Source: Gloeopeniophorella convolvens
Taxonomy: Eukaryota > Basidiomycota > Agaricomycetes > Russulales
Reading direction: 5' to 3'
Length of the DNA: 64,000 nt
NCBI GenBank assembly: GCA_022496205.1
Contig: WTXD01000006.1
Coordinates: 1-64,000, forward strand
In this document: positions 49,073-59,745 of the stretch, in pieces
How positions within the stretch are numbered: position 1 is the stretch's first letter
How the letters are laid out: each line of letters begins with the position of its first letter
Made by a program: the position numbers and the translations under genes
The notes under the pieces: model-generated
Seen by the model: the letters and a program-made list of their open reading frames with translations, nothing else
Databases searched by the model: none
What the model was told of the DNA's origin: nothing

Positions 49073-49841
49073 TCAGGCAGTGTAGGGCGACAGGGCGACA
49101 TGGCGCACCTTGACGTTCGCTATCTTGCCCGCAGCCCCGGTGAGTTCCTTGTTGGCCTCGCGTGCCGCCAGGTGAGCCTGCAGCACAAGAACTCAGTAGC
49201 TGAAGGGAGTCTGCGGGCCGTGCAGACTTGCCTCGACGCTGTCCCAGCCAACAACAAGTACGAACGTGTCGGGCTTCTCGACGACGGGCCCGTAGGCAGC
49301 GCCGAAGGCGGTCTTAGTCGGGCCGTTGGCCAAGCTGACGATCTGCTCGAGGCGGGCCTGCACGGCCTCCTTGTCTTCTGGCGTCTTGGGTGATGTGAAG
49401 GCAATCTCGGTGATGGGGGCCTTGAAGGCGGGCGTCGGGTCGATCAGGAAGTCGACGTGCGACATGTCGATGTCGCCGCCACCCATCGTCGGCTTGAGCA
49501 GATTGAGCAGCTTCGGGTACTCGACTGCGTCGGCCATCAGGTCCTTGTGGACCTGGATCTTGTCCCAGACTAAGATTGATCAGATAAGCCGGGGTGGTAT
49601 GACAACGGCGCGTGGTTCACTCACCGACGATAAGGCCAAAGGCAGGCTCCTCAACTTGAAGACCATGGAAGATCCTGCGATCGCGTTGCTGGTTAGCTCG
49701 GTGGCGCTGGCCAGGGACCCGCGCTCACGCTTCAGCTTTGTGATCTTTGAGGAACTGGAATGCGGGGTTGCTGACAGACTGGTCGTTGCGGTACCCGTCT
49801 CCCGCGGGCCAAAACACAAACTCGTAAGACTTGCTCGCCAT
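49073..49841 (-). CDS. ABM-like two-repeat alpha/beta-barrel protein, array copy 7
   Basis: It starts MASKSYEFVFWPAGDGYRND. The next exons give RIFHGLQVEEPAFGLIVG and VWDKIQVHKDLMADAVEYPK. The second repeat reads MSHVDFLIDPTPAFKAPITE, AFGAAYGPVVEKPDTFVLVV and GWDSVE. The last exon reads AHLAAREANKELTGAAGKIA and ends HVALSPYTA. It has the same four-exon plan as copies 4 and 5 and is the most upstream member of the minus-strand array. The function is unknown. It sits about 240 bp from the hAT-like element at 50080. Confidence 0.82.
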
Positions 49842-50079
49842 GAGTAGTGGTAACCGGAAGAGAGGACGGTGCACGGCGCTGCCCAGCCACTGGGAACCGC
49901 TTTTGCGATGTTCTCATGGCTGCGGGGCTCCGCATCCTCGCGCGGGTATCGAAGCATGCCGGCAGCCATGATCAGAAGCACCGGCGGTTGAATCGGTGAT
50001 GAGCTGTTTTGGAGCTGTTTGTCAGCAACCCAGCAAAGGAAATGGAAAGAAACACGCAGCGGCAGCGCAGCGTAGGCCC
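49842..50079. promoter_or_regulatory. Promoter region of array copy 7
   Basis: A 238-bp interval between the start codon of copy 7 and the left end of the mobile element, so the element has landed in or next to this promoter. No motif is assigned. Confidence 0.4.
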
Positions 50080-52031
50080 AGGACCCCCGAAAATACTGCA
50101 AGATGTCGGATCGGAATCCACCACAAAACGAGCCAAAATCACCCGAATGTCGGGTCAGATTTGGCCGGAGTCCACCACAAAACGACACTAAGCGCCCGAT
50201 GACTAAGCATATCTAGGATCCGTTATCCACCACATGTCAGCGTGTGGAACCACCTCCAAACCGCCAACAGTTTGTGGTTGGGTCCACAATCCACCACACG
50301 ACCCTGACCTCTGCCCTATGAACCAGAAATTTTTGGTGTCCGGCTTGTCTTGCTCTGGCTTCGACCTGGTGCCTATAGTGTCTATGTGTCTCTTCACTCA
50401 GGTTGACCGTGGCAAGTGTCCTCGTTTAGTGAACTTGGCTCAGCCCCCACTGCATCCAGTTGCTGCCCAAAATCCGAGCTGCTCACCAGACAAAGGAAGC
50501 TGAACACTGCACGCTCAAGCGTTGAGGCAACAACAAAAAGACTAAAAACATAGAGTCGGAGCCCCAGGGCGGTAAAGATGAGCCTGACCCCAAGCTCACT
50601 GAGTATTAACAACTTGCCCGTAAAATTACTGAGATCATTGATGAGGCCATCGTCACTCTCGTTATGGTTCAATGGTGTGCTCTTGCCTGTGCTCAGCTCG
50701 CTCTTCGCGTTCGTGCACCTGAGCCATAACGTTGTCGACCGGTACAACCTCTTCCCACCCTCGCTCATGCTCTATACACACGGTACATGCTTGCCATCGT
50801 CACTGTTGTATAGAGACTCGGTCACCAGTCTACGCTCATGCACGACTTCGCGTTCAAGGCCAGGCTCGAGCATGATGGCCTCAGCACATCTAGCGACCCT
50901 GAGATGTGTTGGAGTAGCAATCTCGTTCGGCAATGATGTCATAGCATGTGACGTCGCAGCGAGTATATATTTGTATCGTAACTTGTACTGTTTCCTCACG
51001 CGTTTGTAACGAGCTCCGTCAAACGCGATTTTCCCCGCTGCGACAGTCACCCCGCTTTTCACAACAAGATGATGCCTAGCAGCACATTCCATGGTGTCAT
51101 GCACCACTCGAATTACACCGGCGACCTCATCTTTGCTTGCCATGATGGACTATGGCCCCGGCTTTGGCTTTGGCACTGCCAGCGTGAGCGCGGGGCTCAG
51201 GCTTGCCCTAGTGCTACAGATGCACACGCCCGTGCTGCCTGGCATCAACGAGATCCCGCTCACGGCCATCAACCTGAACGATGGCGAGCCATATGGCGAT
51301 GCACCGATGGATGCCATCGAGCACAAGCCCGTGTCCGCACCGTCCGTGCAGCAGGCTTTGCAGGCCCTGTGGGCGAATCTCCACTGTGATTGCGCTCATG
51401 CTCACCCAAGGCACACTGCACTCCCCGCACTGCCTGCATCTGGGCACGCTTTAGCTAAGCTTCTCTGCCTTTAACGCCGTCGAGCTCACGGTTCACTACA
51501 CTGCACCATCTCTTTTCCCCTCCCTTGCCCACTCACTCACTCTCGCCATTGCCCGCGTTCATGCCCTCGACACCTGCACATATGAGTGGTGCGCATTTGT
51601 AGACTGTGCACCCTCACACAGCACATCTCTGCAGCGAGCTCGTGCTGCAATCAAGCGAAGATTAAGCAAAAATAAAGTATGGGACTAGCATCCTTGTCAA
51701 CAGCGACTTTGCGAAACTGCGAGCCTCACAGGCCTCAATCGTGCAATCCCTTGAGTTAATTCGTAGATTACTGGCATCCAAAGCTTCCAAAGCACTAGCA
51801 GACATGTAGACATTGTGTATATTGCCTCAGATCGCTCTGTAGATTTTTTTACGATTTTTCCGTAATTTATTGAACTTTTTTGAGGTTGGATCCGAAAGTC
51901 CACCACAAACCATCAAATTTGGTAGGTCGGATCCGAAAATCCACCACAAACAGGCCCAGGAAAATCCACCACAAACCCCCGAAATTGGCCATTTTGTGGA
52001 TCCGACATCTTGCAGGATTTTCGGGGGTCCT
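50080..52031. mobile_element. Non-autonomous hAT-like DNA transposon (1952 bp)
   Basis: Its ends are inverted copies beginning AGGACCCCCGAAAAT. The match extends to about 33 bp with one mismatch, through CTGCAAGATGTCGGATC. It is flanked by the 8-bp direct repeat GTAGGCCC at 50072-50079 and 52032-52039. An 8-bp duplication is the hAT hallmark. The interior has no transposase-like long frame. It holds short frames, one reading LTEYQQLARKITEIIDEAIV after stops, that could be remnants of captured or coding sequence. Next to both ends are copies of TCCACCACAAA (four at the left, two degenerate, and three at the right). They lie on the same strand at both ends, unlike typical inverted subterminal repeats. 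It probably moved with transposase supplied from elsewhere. Confidence 0.82.
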
Positions 52032-52039
52032 GTAGGCCC

Positions 52040-52441
52040 CCTGGCAGTCAGCGCTGGTTCTGGTTCCCCCTGGAAGCTTCAACGTGTGCTGCTCGGCATT
52101 TCAAGGGTCTGTGTGCGATGGAGCGTTGGTATGGTGGGAGGCTGGATTCAATGCAGGGCACAGAAATCAGGCAATTCTATTCACACGCCTCGGGTCGGCT
52201 CGGGCCGTCTCCCGGGCAGTCGCTTCCCTGCGGCGCGGGCCCGGGGCGACCTGTGGGGCGACCTCTCTGCACCTCCCTGCACCCCGCACTCTGCACAAGC
52301 AGGCGTGGGCCGCACGGCGCACGTAGTTCACCGGACTGCTCGCAGAGAGAACATACGTCACGCTTGGCAATGTGGATACTACTATTACCCTCAACCTATA
52401 GACTTCCGCAACGCTGCGCATGGGATCGCAGGCTGTCCCAG
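52040..52441. other. Gene-free flank of the hAT-like element
   Basis: About 400 bp of GC-rich sequence between the element and the second HDAC-tail fragment. No gene or repeat is recognised. Confidence 0.45.
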
Positions 52442-52640
52442 ACGCCTCGCGACGTCATTCCGCCGCAATGCATTCATTTCACCCGGCAAGTAGGAACCCC
52501 CGGCCTCGCGCAAGCTGTTGGTCAGGAGCGCGGTAGAGGTTATCCCGAGCGCGTCGTCGGACTCGAAGCCGCTGGGTCTGAGGTGTCGCAATCCGCTGTA
52601 GCAACGAAGCTTCCGCACGCCATTCTGAAGTAAACGCGTT
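52442..52640 (+). pseudogene. Decayed duplicate of the HDAC C-terminal exon (copy B)
   Basis: Read on the minus strand, this segment aligns by eye with 3013-3240 of the window: TTCAGAAT..CG.GCGG.AGCTTC, GCGACACCTC, GAGTCCGACGACGCGCT and an ATGAA.GC.TT.CGGC block at the far end all occur in the same order. The HDAC sense strand here is plus. Indels and stops make it noncoding. It is converged on by membrane-gene copy B exactly as fragment A is at 2.2-2.5 kb, so the pair was duplicated as one block. Confidence 0.68.
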
Positions 52641-52771
52641 TTGGGGTAGATCGCATGCATCATGATCAACATCTAGTATATTGTACTTATTATCGAGCTT
52701 ATCCTACACGAATATTCCTCCTAGCTGATCTCTAGGTGTATGGTAAAGTGGATGCGGAGTCGGGAGACGTT

Positions 52772-54145
52772 TCATTTCGCAATAAATATTGGTGCATGCA
52801 TTCGGGATGGTATGCTTCCATGAGACGATGCGATGTCGGGGGTGTCAGAGGGGCTGTCGTCGAATGACACTGACTGCAAAGATCGTGACACGAACACAAT
52901 AGGTGTAGGCGGCGCGAGCTGCTCGGAGCGACTGGACTGTGACAGCACGTCAGCGGTGCTGAGCCGCATGGTGACCACGACCACGATAATGGTCGGGTAT
53001 ATGCCCTAGAACATGCGTGAGCTCTTGTGTGGTCGATCAAAGGTCAGAGAAGAACTAACGATCACCTGGACCATGACGGCTTTGATAAATGTCTCGCGTT
53101 GAGACGTGAGGTTCACAACCACAAATGTTATCTGCGCGCACCCGGGTATGGTCAGCGCATGTGTGAGACGGCCACGTCCACCGCTCGACGCACCCAAATA
53201 CAGAGATATATTGCACCAGATTCAATTAGAAATGCGACCGCCTTTTCTGCTCTGGTTCTCGGGGTGCTCTTTCCCATGAGCGATCGTAGGAAAAGTCTGT
53301 GCTGCCTGAGAGGTGCAACACATCGGTGAGCGGAGAGCGCCCCATTCGAGTGAGAGAGACGCACCATGCTCTAATGAAGATCAAGCCGGTTGCCCAGAGG
53401 TTGGTCAGGATGATGAGACCCCCGGCGGAGTAGTCAAGCCCGACAATGATGTTAAACTCAGCCTGCAACGTGTCGCTGATGACGCTCTTGGAGGCAATCG
53501 CCGCGCTAACTACAGAGGTCGCTGGTAGTTGGACGTGTGAACAGAGCGAATAGGGACGGATCTCGTCAGATGATACACACCAATGGTACCTAAGAGAAAC
53601 AAGATTGGAGGGATAAACAAGTCGTATCGGCGCCCCCACAAGACCCATGCCCGCCAGACGACAATGGCGTCGCTAAGGACATACTATGCTCTGGTCAGCA
53701 TCTGTTCAAATGGAAGATCGTCTGTAAAGGACATACGTTGATCGAAGGTACGTAAGTAATGGCAAGCTCCTCGGCAGGGGACATGACAGTCCCGGTGGCG
53801 GAGCTGTTCCTTGCAGCCCTCACGAGGAGCGCTGTATTGATAGCCCAGTGTGTCGCAGAGACGGTATACATTACGACGGACGCAGCGAGCACCAGGTCCC
53901 GCGTCCACGTGCGCCCGCGTTTCAAGCTTGAGGGTTGCGTGAGACAAATTTCTTCGACTGGGAGTAAGGTGACGAGACTCACAACAGGAAAGCCATAGAG
54001 AACGTGAAAAGAACCGTGTATATCCCTGTGTATTGTTTCAGCGCCAAAAGATCGTGTATAATATACCATGACAGTACGCACCGAAGAAGAATGTCTCGCA
54101 GACGTCATAGATGACTATAGGCCAGACAAACAATGTGCGAGCCAT
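52772..54145 (-). CDS. Seven-helix integral membrane protein of a basidiomycete-expanded family (copy B)
   Basis: About eight short exons splice in frame. It starts MARTLFVWPIVIYDVCETFF. Next are GIYTVLFTFSMAFL and KRGRTWTRDLVLAASVVMYT, which continues VSATHWAINTALLVRAARN. Then come LSDAIVVWRAWVLWGRRYDL with IPPILFLLGTIG, GLIILTNLWATGLIFIRAW, and the cytoplasmic loop QHRLFLRSLMGKSTPRTRAE with helix AVAFLIESGAIYLCIW. The last helix is GIYPTIIVVVVTMRLS, and a Ser/Pro-rich tail ends IFIAK. The third exon uses an AAG acceptor, as in its relatives. The family is widespread and uncharacterised in agaricomycetes, and a receptor-like role is speculation. No lesion is seen, so it is probably functional. 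Confidence 0.8.
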
Positions 54146-54688
54146 CTCACTGGCAAACAGATACCGCTAGCAGCGAGTAAGAGAGAGTAGAGATGGCTGA
54201 AGGTAGATGTGAGATAGCGGAAGTTAGCCAGGCGTGAGCGGTGTGCTAATTAGTCCTTGGTCAGGTCAGTTTATGAAAGTGCAATGGTGGGATGGTCCCG
54301 TGCAGCAACGGCCACACGCAGTCCACTGTGCCAGTCCACTGTGACCGGGGTGTGAGATCTTAACGTCTGTTCAGCGCGGAACGTAACCCGATAAAAATGT
54401 AGCACTGCAACCCCTATCGGACGGTCCATTGAAAAGCTGGAATGAAGGCAGCCGCGCCGACTGTATACCCATCACATCCCCCGCGTTTGGCGGGCGGACG
54501 CGCAGGACAATGCGCGCGTCGCGGACGCGCGGGCATGCAGCGATGTGGGGGTCATCGAGGTTATGGTGGGGTGCGCGGCGAACATGCGTGCGCAGTAGGA
54601 GGACTACGCCGCGTGCGAGGCGCTGCGCTGCCAGCGCATCCGCATGGAGGAGTTGGGCTTGTGCGTGTGCGTGCACGTGCACTTCCTT

Positions 54689-55607
54689 TAGGGCACAGTA
54701 GAAAATGCAGATGTTATATACAGCTGTAAATAAAGACAGTTACTTACAGTTATTAACACCTGTAACAGTTGGACCTGCTAAAGGGCCTGTAAGGAATTGT
54801 AAACAATGTCGGGGTTGGACTTGGTCGGGGTGGAGGTCCAGGAGACTCGCGCGGTTGGGTCTCTTCGGGTCCGCGTCTGCAAAGTATATTCATGACATTA
54901 TGTCACCGACAGTGTTGACCTCCGGCCTTTCGCTCTCGCTCGACGCACCGCCGAGTGTGCCGTGGCTCGGGTCGAGCGTTCCGGCGAATCGAGTCCCCAT
55001 GGCCAGCGTGTCGTCAAACGAGTTCTCCGACTTCGCTCACACTCTCATTGCACTTAGCAACTGTAAGTAAGGGGTGGTCCCGCCGGAGAGCTCGTAAGAA
55101 ATTGTAAATACTGTCTGGCCGTGCTGCACTAATAGCTGGAGCTCGTCAGTCACCGGCACTGGCACTTGTTGTGGACTTCCGACCGCCGGGTGCATAGGTA
55201 CTATTTTTGTGTGCCCCCCGAGACAGTCTATATATTGCGCCGATGACCAGTACATCGAAAAGTGCTTGTGGCGTAGTGGTATGGAACAGCTGAATGCGGG
55301 GTGCACGTGATGCGTGAGTTCGAGCCCTGTTGAACGCGGTATTTTTCTCACATGCTACGTCACTATGAGCCACTTTGAACAATGCTATCTACATCAATGT
55401 GCTGTTAGGGTGCCCACAAATATCGTGGTTAGACGGGTCTTGCATTTTTTACAGCAAGTTGTTTTTAAACACTGTAAATAATGTTTTTATACCGGTAAAT
55501 AGCAGATGAGTTGCTTACAGTTTATAGCAGCTGTAAATAATTGCTTGGGGCCCCGAATTACTTACAGCTGTAAGTAACTACCCTCCGGAATTATCTACTG
55601 TGCCCTA
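54689..55607. mobile_element. Non-autonomous hAT-like DNA transposon (919 bp)
   Basis: It has perfect 14-bp terminal inverted repeats, TAGGGCACAGTAGA at the left and its complement at the right. The 8-bp direct repeat ACTTCCTT lies at 54681-54688 and 55608-55615. Both features are diagnostic of hAT elements. Subterminal regions are packed with CTGTAA(A/G)TA and its complement TTACAG on both strands (around 54718-54800, 55065-55110 and 55470-55580), as expected for transposase-binding repeats. No transposase is encoded. One 121-codon open frame at 54705-55070 has no known motif. A tRNA-like segment sits inside. The uninterrupted homologue at 56.5-56.9 kb serves as the empty-site reference. Confidence 0.88.
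55262..55346 (+). repeat. tRNA-like (Pol III promoter-bearing) segment inside the hAT element
   Basis: It contains an A-box-like TGGCGTAGTGG at about 55269-55279 and a B-box-like GAGTTCGAGCC about 45 nt further on. A TTTTT run follows about 25 nt later, the order and spacing of a tRNA gene or tRNA-derived SINE head. Acceptor and T-stem pairing are poor, so this is not a working tRNA. It may be a degenerate tRNA-derived repeat captured by the transposon. Confidence 0.4.
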
Positions 55608-55800
55608 ACTTCCTTGTGGTATTCTTCGTGCAGAGTTGATTTGATGGTGTACGACACCTGAACGGCGCCGAGTGCATCAGGGTGCACAGGTATGAGCCGT
55701 CAGACCACAGTGACCTGGTCTGCGCGCGGCTGCACACGCTCGGCGCGCAGGAGCACAGCTTCTGGTCCGTCAAGCAGGGTGCACCACCGTTTGGCTACTA

Positions 55801-56509
55801 CAAGTACTTGGCTCGTCGCGGCGGTGTCGCGGACTGGGGCTTACGTACGCAATCGACCAGATTAACTCTCTATGTAGCACGATAAATGGATTTATTCCTC
55901 TTGCGCTACCACGAGTGGGACACGAAATATCTTCCTCTCAGTGTGACGTCGTGATTCGAGCTTCGGTCGAATCCTAATCACAGTCGCACATCGATCCCCA
56001 AACACCATCAGTTTAGACTCCGAACTTCGAAGTGCATGAGCAGACACAACAATTATAATTCCCCGCAAGCTTCATCATGTATACCATGATGCTTGCCAAT
56101 CTCAATCCTACTTAGGTGGGCCTTTGTTAATCGGCACCGTACGCATGCGCATGCTTAACATTGCAAAGGCTCGTCCTTGATCACGGGACTGGCAAATCCG
56201 GATATCCGGAGTCGTGCCGGTGCCGAATCGCCCCATGGCCCTATATGGCAGCATAGGTCCGGCCCACCGTCGGAGCGTTTTGAAAACCCCCAAAAGGACC
56301 AGCCGTCGTTCCGGACTTTTGCTGATGCTTGAGGGTCTCAGACAACGTTCAATGGTGAGACTTTGCGACAGCGACTCGGAGACGAGTCCAAGACGAGCCA
56401 GCAACGAGACAGTACCGGTTCCATCCTATTTCCTCGCGACCTCGAGCCGTGGCGTCAGCGCTGCGTCCGCGGACAGTGAGCAGGGATAGGAGGCTGGCAA
56501 GTGGCGCTG
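55801..56509. other. Spacer between the two G-alpha-like fragments
   Basis: About 700 bp without a recognisable gene. It contains an imperfect hairpin around CATCATGTATACCATGATG near 56075-56095. It forms the loop of the large inverted arrangement of fragments 1 and 2. Confidence 0.45.
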
Positions 56510-56905
56510 GCGCACCCTGCTCGACGACCCCCTGCTTGACGACCCAGAAGCTGTGCTCCTGCGCGCCGAGCGTGCGCAGCCGCGGGCGGAATAGGTCACC
56601 ATGTCCCGGTTCATACCCGCATACCGCGATGCACTCGGCGTCGTTCAGGGGGTCGTGCACCGTCGAGTCCACCGTGTACGAAGAATACCACAATGAAGTG
56701 CACGCACAAGCCCAGCTCCTCCATGCGGACGCGCCGCCACCGCAGCGCAGCCCTCGCACAGCACACGCATGTTCTCCGCGCACTTCACCATGACTACGGT
56801 GACCCCCGCATCGCTGCGTGCTCGCGCGTCTGCGACGCGCGCATTCTCTTGCGCGTTGGCCCGCCAAACGCGGGGGATGTGATGTGTGCGCTGCATGTGT
56901 CCGCA
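56510..56905 (-). pseudogene. G-alpha-like gene fragment, uninterrupted (fragment 2)
   Basis: The minus strand reads PRVWRANAQENARVADARAR, then a degraded stretch, then in another frame PLNDAECIAVCGYEPGHGDL and RPRLRTLGAQEHSFWVVKQG. The order matches fragment 1 on the opposite strand, with no transposon between the parts. Nucleotide identity is high over 54.48-54.69 kb and 55.62-55.78 kb. Resemblance to G-alpha-like proteins is limited to the N-terminal helix and the switch-I approach. It is a broken fragment with no P-loop, so it is inactive. Confidence 0.45.
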
Positions 56906-57435
56906 TGCGCTGACAATCCCGAGCCGTGGCAGTGCCCGGGACATGCTACCGGTTGCGCGTCGAGGGCTCTTGGTGCTTCTCCTCGCTGCGCCGCTTTATA
57001 TACAGCTACTCAGGCCTGACTCCCGCAGATCACATATAATCATAAGTTGTCGTGGATTAGGGCTTGTGCTCTAGTGGGGACGGCTGCTGGAAGGCTCAAG
57101 GGCTCTACGGCGTCAACACTCTCGTCGCGCACGTGCAGTGCTCACTGCACTCTACCTTACACCTTCTTGGGAATGAACTGGCCTCAGCGTTCTGGAGCTT
57201 CTTGTTTGATAGGCTCCCAATCCAGTGCAGTTATCCCTTAGTATTCAAGAGGCACAATTGACAAAAATGACGCTAGCGGCGCTATATAACCTCCGACTTG
57301 GCATCTTTGTCACCTCAGATATTCCCTGAGTTCTCCCTGATGTTGGGTTGATCCTACACGACCGCTCGCCCAGCCGATATCTAGGTGCAAGGTCAGACTC
57401 ACGGCGTGTTTTATGGTCAATATGAAGGCCGACCT
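56906..57435. other. Intergenic between G-alpha-like fragment 2 and membrane-gene copy C
   Basis: About 530 bp. The part nearest 57435 is the 3' flank of copy C. No gene or defined repeat is seen. Confidence 0.45.
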
Positions 57436-58807
57436 TCATTTGACGATGAACGTTGCTGCATGTACTTGCGATGGCACACCTCCATGAGGTGATGTGATGT
57501 CGGAGGTGTCGGAGATGCTGCCGTCGAATGACTCTGGCTGCAGAGACCGCGACGTGACAACGATAGGAGTAGAGGAAGCGGGCTTCTCGGAGCCGCTGTG
57601 CTGTGACAGTACGTCGGCGGTGCTGAGTCGCATGGTGACCACGACGACGATAAAAGTCGGGTATATGCCCTGATAACAAGTATTGGCCTCTCGCTTGGTC
57701 GATCAAAGACAAGAGAGAGCTTACGACAAGCTGGTAGTCGACGCCGTTGAGGATGAACACCCAACCTACAGACGTAGAATTCACAATGGCAAATTTCACC
57801 TGCGCGCACCCGGGAGTCAGTCATGGTGTGAGGTAGCCATGGCCGCTGTTCAGCGCACCCAGATGCAGAGGTATATGGCACCTGATTCGATCAAAAACGC
57901 GAGCACTTTCTCTGCTCTGGTTCTCGGGGTGCTCTTTCCCATGAGTGATTGTAGTAAACGCCTGTGCTGCCTGGGAGGTGCAGCACATCGGTGAGCGAAG
58001 AACACCTCATGTAAGCGAGAGGAGCGCACCATGCCCTAATGCAGATCAAGCTGGTTGCCCAGAGGTTTGTCAAGATGCTGAGACCGTATATAGGGTACTG
58101 AAGCCGGTAACTGATGTCAATCTCCTGTTGCCTGTCACTGCTGGTGCCCTTGAAGGTAAGCGCCGCGCTAGCTACAGAGACCACTGGTAGTTGGATGTAT
58201 GAGCAGGACGAATCCAGGCGGGGTTCTCGAAGGATGATACTCACCAATGGTGGCCAGGAGAAACAGAACTGGAGGGACGAACAAATCGCGTCGGCGTTCC
58301 CACAAGACCCATGCTCGCCAAACAACAATGGTGTCGCCTAGGATACTCTGTGCTCTGGTCAGGGTTTGTCCAAGCGGGAGATGACCTGGAAAGGACGTAC
58401 GGTGATTACAGGTAGGTAAGTATCGGCAAGCTCCTCGACGGGGGTCATGACAATTCCGACGAAAGGGCTGCTCCTCGCTGCCCTCACAAGAAGCGCTATA
58501 CTGATGGCCCAATGAGCCGCAGAGACAGTATACATGACGACAGATGCAGCGAGCACTAGGTTCCGCGCCCGCGTGCGCCCTTGTTTCGAGCTTGAAGGGT
58601 GTGAGGAGGCGAACGTCTTTCACTTAGAGCAAGGAGATGAGATCTCACAGCAGGAAAGCCATTGAGAAAACGAAAAGAGCGGTGTATATTCCTGTGTATT
58701 ATTTCAGCGCCGGAGGATTGTGTCGATACACCATGACAGTACACACCAAAGAAAAATGTCTCGCAGATGTCACTAACTATAGTCCAGAGTAGCAGCGCGG
58801 GAGCCAT
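57436..58807 (-). CDS. Seven-helix integral membrane protein of a basidiomycete-expanded family (copy C)
   Basis: It starts MAPALLLWTIVSDICETFFF. Later exons give IYTALFVFSMAFL, SKQGRTRARNLVLAASVVMY (using an AAG acceptor), TPVEELADTYLPVITV, TIVVWRAWVLWERRRDLFVP and GLSILTNLWATSLICIRAW. They continue with QHRRLLQSLMGKSTPRTRAE, VLAFLIESGAIYLCIW and IYPTFIVVVVTMRLSTADVL, with a Ser/Pro tail ending TFIVK. The exon layout is identical to copy B. No frame lesion is seen. Upstream sequence (about 59.0-59.15 kb) resembles that upstream of copy D, so promoters were duplicated with the genes. The function is unknown. Confidence 0.78.
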
Positions 58808-59745
58808 ATCTTCAGGAAACAAACGCCACCAGTAGTGAGGAAGAGAGAGAAGAGATAGACGAAGGTGGGTGGGAGATAGCGGCAACTGGCTGGGTACCCC
58901 AACGTGCTGGTGGATCGCTTTTTGAGAGCGTGGTGGTGGGAACATGGCCCTGCACAGCAATGGCAATGCACACGACACGGTCTTGACATCTGTTCAGCGC
59001 GAAGCGTAAGCCGATAATGATACGGCGCTGCAGCCCCTCAGACGGGCAATTGAAAGGCTGAAATGAGGGCAGCTGGCACCGACTGTGAGGCCCAAAAATG
59101 AAGCCGCATGCCGACATGTTGGTGACGCTGATGCGCACAGCATGGTCGTACTTACTTGTGGTCTGAGGGGATGCGTTTCCACTGTATCTGGCAGCTCCGA
59201 ACCCTGTTCTATCCTATTTCTAAATGGCCAAGAAATGGCCAAGGACGGGGGATGCGCGAGCCAGATGACTCGTTGTAAACCCCGAGTTAGTCTCCGTTGC
59301 TGACGTTATCACGATAGACAGTCGTTCTGGTACTAAATGGTTAGGAACCGGTGAATGGAAGGATAGATTATTGGAGAATTCAACGGTACTTTCAATCGTT
59401 TCCTTGACTATCACTAAGACCGTCATAAGGAATTGCTAGAGAACGTGTTAAATATTGAGAGGATCGACGACACGAAAAGGGATGACAAAATACTCACGTC
59501 GTCGCTAGTGGCTCGCTAGCAATAATGTAGGATTACATTAGTGGGGTGGAGCATAATTGACGATAACGACGCTATCCAACCTCTAACTTAGTACATTTAT
59601 CACCTCAGGCAGTCCCCGATTTTTCCCTGATGTTGGGCTGACCCTACACAACCGTTTGCTTCTGGCTGATATTGGGTGCAACGCCTCGTGGCACGATGTG
59701 GTCAATGTGAAGGCCGAGCTTTCGTTTGAGGTTGAACGTTGGTGC
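58808..59745. promoter_or_regulatory. Promoter region of copy C and spacer to copy D
   Basis: A 938-bp interval. The segment near 59040-59115 matches the corresponding segment upstream of copy D (62640-62740) in scattered blocks (GAAAGCTG.AATGA, CCGCATGCC.ACATG). The remainder, 59200-59740, includes AT-rich sequence and the 3' flank of copy D. No gene is visible. Confidence 0.45.

Larger units (their letters stand above)
54481..55800 (+). pseudogene. G-alpha-like gene fragment split by a hAT-like element (fragment 1)
   Basis: Two parts, 54481-54688 and 55616-55800, are continuous in an inverted copy at 56510-56905 but separated here by a 919-bp element. The right part encodes RYEPSDHSDLVCARLHTLGA then QEHSFWSVKQG. 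It resembles the switch-I approach of basidiomycete G-alpha-like proteins (Y.PSD.DVVRARLRTLGVQE). The left part resembles their N-terminal NA.EN.RVADARA helix. There is no P-loop and the frames are broken, so it is a remnant. The G-alpha assignment is a pattern resemblance, not certain. Confidence 0.45.

Noticed and set aside
50394..51474. Coding genes inside the 1952-bp hAT-like element
   Set aside because: Short frames on both strands lack transposase motifs (no DDE or dimerisation region seen) and contain stops within protein-like stretches.
55262..55346. Functional tRNA gene
   Set aside because: A and B boxes and a T run are present, but acceptor and T-arm stems do not pair well, so only a tRNA-like repeat is claimed.
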